From the NCBI GenBank assembly GCA_900548115.1, contig URJL01000025.1:1-30612 (forward strand): a DNA stretch of 30,612 nt, written 5' to 3'. Positions 27,901 through 30,612 of the stretch are shown piece by piece. The position numbers and the translations under genes were made by a program. Source of the stretch: an uncultured Eubacteriales bacterium (GTDB lineage Bacteria; Bacillota; Clostridia; Oscillospirales; CAG-382). How positions within the stretch are numbered: the first letter of the stretch is position 1; each line of letters opens with the position of its first letter. The notes under the pieces are model-generated. The model saw only the letters and a program-made list of their open reading frames with translations, ran no database searches and was not told the origin of the DNA.

Positions 27901-28971
27901 TCACACCGCGTCGGCAACAAGGCAGATCACGGCGGAAAAACCGATCGTCACGGCAAAGATCGCCGCGGCAAGCAGATTTAAGATTCCGTTTATCTCACCA
28001 AGATAAGCCGACTCCTTTCGCAAAAGAAGCGTTTTGGCAAGGCAATTGCAAAAAAGAAGTTCTCCCTTGAAGATCAGAATCGTGCAGACGGGCGGCAAAA
28101 ATGCCGAAAGCACTGCCGCCGCACCCGCTGCTCCCGTAATCCCCTTCACCGACCGCAGCGCTTCGGTCACGGTTTTGGCGCTCTCGCCCACCAAGCCCCC
28201 GACAAGCGGGATAAGGCTTGCCGAGGCGAAGCGCACGGCACGCAGACCCACGCTGTCGGCGGCGCGGGCAATGACGTGCTGGAAATGCAAAACCGTCACA
28301 ACCGCCGTCATCGAAAGGGTCACGGCAAAGATGCCGAAGGTGCGCAGCGATGAGGCAATGCCGCGCAGTTCGACAAAATTTTCGGTAAGACAGCCCGCAA
28401 GCGACAGAACCGTCAGAATTTTTACGATGGGCAAAACCACACGGTCAATCAGAATTTCGATGACAAAAAGCGCCGTCGCCATGCCGGTATACCCCGTTTT
28501 GGCGGTCATAACTCCGTCGGCAGCGGAGGCGGCGATCAGCGTCGGAAGAAGCGCCGCCGTCAGACTTTTGAGCGTGTCCGCATAACCGCACAGCGCTTTT
28601 TCGAGGCACTCGAGCACCGCAAAAATGTTCGCCGAAAAGCACAGGACTCCGACACAGCCCGCAACGCTCCCTCCGCCCGTCGGCACGGCGAGGGTCTGTG
28701 CCAGCGCGCAGAGTATCGTCAGCGACAAAAGCCCCGCGAAGGTCTTGAGAGTCGGAGAAAAGGTTTCCGAAAAGGTGTCGCACGCCTTTTCCCAAAGAGA
28801 GGAAAACGAAAGGTTTTCCGAGAGCGCGTCGGCGCGCATTTGAAGCTCGTTTCGGTTTTCCAGTTCTTTGGGAAGCTCAAGCTCGGCGGCGCGGCAGGGC
28901 AAAGTTTGTGCGAAAAGCAGAAAGCTCAGCGCCGCAAAGAGAAAAAGCCATTTTGTGATCTTTGTTTTCAT
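27901..28971 (-). CDS. spoIIIAE: Stage III sporulation protein SpoIIIAE
   Basis: This is the large polytopic subunit of the SpoIIIA-SpoIIQ channel. The 356-residue protein has a signal-like N-terminus (KWLFLFAALSFLLFAQTLPCRAAE), a ~60-residue extracytoplasmic stretch, and about seven membrane segments. Conserved family stretches are ALLPTLIAASAADG, the region AADSVGLRAVRFASASLIPLVGGLVGESAKTVTEALRSVKGITGAAG and the ending with KESAYLGEINGILNLLAAAIFAV. The start overlaps the spoIIIAD stop (ATGA), indicating coupling. Confidence 0.95.
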   Translation of the reverse strand: MKTKITKWLFLFAALSFLLFAQTLPCRAAELELPKELENRNELQMRADALSENLSFSSLWEKACDTFSETFSPTLKTFAGLLSLTILCALAQTLAVPTGGGSVAGCVGVLCFSANIFAVLECLEKALCGYADTLKSLTAALLPTLIAASAADGVMTAKTGYTGMATALFVIEILIDRVVLPIVKILTVLSLAGCLTENFVELRGIASSLRTFGIFAVTLSMTAVVTVLHFQHVIARAADSVGLRAVRFASASLIPLVGGLVGESAKTVTEALRSVKGITGAAGAAAVLSAFLPPVCTILIFKGELLFCNCLAKTLLLRKESAYLGEINGILNLLAAAIFAVTIGFSAVICLVADAV

Positions 28972-29357
28972 GACTGCAATTCCTTTATTTGTTCAAGAAG
29001 GAGCGAGAGTATCGGGAGCGCGCAGAGAAGAATCCCGCATTTTCCGCAAAGCTCGAGCTTGCCCGCCAGCGTGTTTTCGCCCGCATCGCGGCAAAAATCG
29101 GCGGCAAAGCGCGTCAAAAATCCAATCCCGCAGACGCGAAGCAGGATCTTGGCGTACGGGGAAAAGCCGCTGTCGCTCACGACCGTGCGAAAAAACGTAA
29201 AATAGGGAGAGAGCGACGAAAGGCAGGTACACAGCGCAAAGATTCCCGCCGCAAGCACCGTAAGCTGTGCCATGTTCGGTGCGTCGCGGCGCAGAAAAGC
29301 ACAGACGACGGCGCACAAAAGGCACAGCGCCGCAAGCCGCCAAAGCTCCGGCGTCAT
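28968..29357 (-). CDS. spoIIIAD: Stage III sporulation protein SpoIIIAD
   Basis: A 129-residue membrane protein with about four hydrophobic segments, typical of SpoIIIAD. The ILLRVCGIGFLTRFAADFCRDAGENTLAGKLELCGK stretch (KxxGIxxLxxFxxDxCxDAGExxLAxKxExxGK) is the diagnostic signature. It overlaps spoIIIAC upstream and spoIIIAE downstream by ATGA junctions. It acts in the mother-cell membrane as part of the engulfment channel. Confidence 0.94.
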   Translation of the reverse strand: MTPELWRLAALCLLCAVVCAFLRRDAPNMAQLTVLAAGIFALCTCLSSLSPYFTFFRTVVSDSGFSPYAKILLRVCGIGFLTRFAADFCRDAGENTLAGKLELCGKCGILLCALPILSLLLEQIKELQS

Positions 29358-29548
29358 AAGCCGAATATACCGCGCACCGACGAGAGGAGACTGCCGATCT
29401 TGTCCACCAAAACCAGAAGGACGACGATCACCCCGGCAAGGCTCAACAGCTGTGCCTGTTCCTCTCTTCCCGCGCGGGACAGCACTTGACAGGCGACCGC
29501 CACCAAGACACCGATCCCCGCAATTTTTATAACCGTATTGACATCCAC
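29354..29548 (-). CDS. spoIIIAC: Stage III sporulation protein SpoIIIAC
   Basis: A 64-residue protein of two membrane helices, the usual size for SpoIIIAC. The start is GTG at 29548 with GGAGG 8 bases upstream, giving MDVNTVIKIAGIGVLVAV. The loop LSRAGREEQAQLLSLAGVIVVLLVLVDKIGSLLSSVRGIFGL shows the family's G-R-E-E/D-Q-A pattern. A longer in-frame extension to 29617 is rejected for lack of similarity and ribosome binding site. The end overlaps spoIIIAD. Confidence 0.93.
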   Translation of the reverse strand: MDVNTVIKIAGIGVLVAVACQVLSRAGREEQAQLLSLAGVIVVLLVLVDKIGSLLSSVRGIFGL

Positions 29549-29589
29549 CGCCGTTTCCTCCGTTTTTCTTCTTTCATCGTCGAGTTTGC

Positions 29590-30078
29590 TCACAAACCGA
29601 AAAGAAGCACAAAGCACGCGGCGAAAAAGCCCATTTTGCGCAAAAGTGCCGCATGCGTCTTCTTTTTTTCGCGCGTTCTTTCGATCTCCGCGCCGTAGAG
29701 CGCGCGGTATTTTTCACAGCATTTTGCGGCGCTTTCGGTGTTCGGACAGACCTCGATCTCCTTGGCAAAGCGCAGAAGGATATCGAGCGCCGCCTTGTTT
29801 TGCAAGGTCGTTTCGCCCGTTTCCGAGAGAGCGGCAAAAAGCCCCTTTTCACGCATGCGGGAAAGAAAACCGCACCGCTCGAGCGCCTCGTCGCAAAAGC
29901 GCGCATATGCGGCGGAAAGCGGAATGCCGCCCGCGCCCGACAAAACGCCGATAAGCGACAAAAGCGCCGCAAAGCCGTCCTCCCGCCGCATTTCCGAAAG
30001 CTCATAATCGGAGCGCCAAGCACAGGCAAGATACGCCGCCGCCGAGAGCAAAAGCGCACCGATCGTTTGCATTTCCAT
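29590..30078 (-). CDS. spoIIIAB: Stage III sporulation protein SpoIIIAB
   Basis: A 162-residue protein with an N-terminal membrane helix (TIGALLLSAAAYLACAW) and a C-terminal one (MGFFAACFVLLFGL), with a helical cytoplasmic domain between, as in SpoIIIAB, a GspF-like subunit. The regions ALLSLIGVLSGAGGIPLSAAYARF and the ETTLQNKAALDILLRFAKEI segment near residue 100 fit the family. Tandem ATGs occur at 30081 and 30078; 30078 is 6 bases from GGGGAG and is preferred. The frame is also open far upstream within spoIIIAA, but that is out of frame with the real gene. Confidence 0.92.
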   Translation of the reverse strand: MEMQTIGALLLSAAAYLACAWRSDYELSEMRREDGFAALLSLIGVLSGAGGIPLSAAYARFCDEALERCGFLSRMREKGLFAALSETGETTLQNKAALDILLRFAKEIEVCPNTESAAKCCEKYRALYGAEIERTREKKKTHAALLRKMGFFAACFVLLFGL

Positions 30079-30612
30079 CATCCGCTCCCCTTTCCGCTTC
30101 TCGGCATGGGCTGTACCGTACAGTGTCGCACGCCGTTTGTCACAGAAAGAATGCAGAGTGTTCGAAAAATGCCCGCCGAAAGAAGCCGCGCCGTTTCTTT
30201 TTTTCGGAAAAGCTCCTCGGGCGCACTTCCGTGGCAGGCGGCAATAAACGTGATTCCGCCCGTCGCGCCGCGAAGGATCACATCCGCCTCTCCCTCGTTT
30301 CCGATCTCGTCGCACACGATAAATTCGGGCGAAAGCGTGCGGGTGGCAAGCTCGATGCCCTGCGCCTTGGAACAGCCGCTCAGAAAATCGCAAAGGCTTT
30401 TTTCGAAAACAGCGGGCAAATAAATCTCCTCCCGCTCGTCCAAAACGCATACCCGTGCGCGGCGGCGCACACCGCCGTCCGAAAACCCTCGTGAAAGCAC
30501 TGCGCAAAGGCTGCGTAAAAGGGTCGTTTTTCCGACTCCCGGAGGCGACAGCACCAAAATTCCGCCAACTGACGCACAGCCGTTTTCGGAAATATACCGA
30601 AGAAGCGGCTCC
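30078..30612 (-). CDS. spoIIIAA: Stage III sporulation ATPase SpoIIIAA, N-terminus off the right edge
   Basis: The frame is open to the window's right edge, so about 177 C-terminal residues are visible of an expected ~320. The Walker A LVLSPPGVGKTTLLRSL (starting about residue 20 of the visible part) and the RRRARVCVLDEREEI segment match SpoIIIAA, the cytoplasmic GspE-like ATPase that powers the engulfment channel. Walker B is FIVCDEIGNEGEADVI, and TFIAACHGSAPEEL is the conserved H-G motif. Its stop overlaps the spoIIIAB start region. It is first in the operon; its sigma-E promoter should lie outside the window. Confidence 0.95.
   Translation of the reverse strand, partial: EPLLRYISENGCASVGGILVLSPPGVGKTTLLRSLCAVLSRGFSDGGVRRRARVCVLDEREEIYLPAVFEKSLCDFLSGCSKAQGIELATRTLSPEFIVCDEIGNEGEADVILRGATGGITFIAACHGSAPEELFRKKETARLLSAGIFRTLCILSVTNGVRHCTVQPMPRSGKGSG

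Overview
The window reads as chromosomal DNA of a spore-forming, anaerobic, moderately GC-rich Firmicute, most likely a gut-type member of the class Clostridia. The evidence is the Firmicute ylxM-ffh-rpsP-khpA-rimM-trmD order, a complete spoIIIAA-AH sporulation operon, a Feo iron system with a FeoB-associated Cys-rich peptide, a T-box leader, and strong AGGAGG ribosome binding sites with sigma-A-type TTGACA-17-TATAAT promoters. No rRNA, tRNA, phage, insertion sequence or CRISPR array was seen. Genus cannot be assigned by eye.

Layout. Positions 1-4640 (minus strand) hold the translation/protein-targeting block: ylxM, ffh, rpsP, khpA, rimM, trmD, then a membrane protein cut by the left edge. 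A strong promoter followed by a perfect 10-bp inverted repeat precedes ylxM. Two hairpins separate khpA from rimM. Positions 4644-5552 hold an AraC regulator. Positions 5614-9042 (minus) are a ferrous-iron operon, feoA-feoA-feoB-FeoB-associated peptide, with three copies of a GTTAG-N6-CTAAC palindrome typical of DtxR-family iron boxes.

Positions 9228-11924 (plus) are the most unusual unit. A full T-box riboswitch controls one 762-residue protein that fuses an XRE helix-turn-helix, a cupin and an AMP-forming acyl-CoA/aryl-CoA synthetase. I infer a role in amino-acid supply by activating a branched-chain or aryl acid. Positions 11938-16536 (plus) carry a small lipoprotein and membrane-protein pair, a GNAT/YoaP-like protein, an internally shortened GH116-like protein and queA.

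Positions 16566-20320 (minus) carry a VanZ-like protein and a three-gene operon: a PHP phosphatase, a CobW/COG0523 GTPase with a very large His/Asp/Cys tract, and a second CobW-like protein with a DUF1980-like C-terminus. The last two suggest metal (zinc-type) handling. A class-C26 glutamine-amidotransferase-like hydrolase follows at 20371-20988. Positions 21044-26015 (minus) encode a complete branched-chain amino-acid ABC transporter (binding protein, LivH, LivM, LivG, LivF), with a strong hairpin after the binding-protein gene. Positions 26164-30612 (minus) are the spoIIIA operon, whose first gene runs off the right edge.

All calls come from reading translated sequence and DNA motifs. No database search or folding program was run. 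Spacings and stems were counted by hand.
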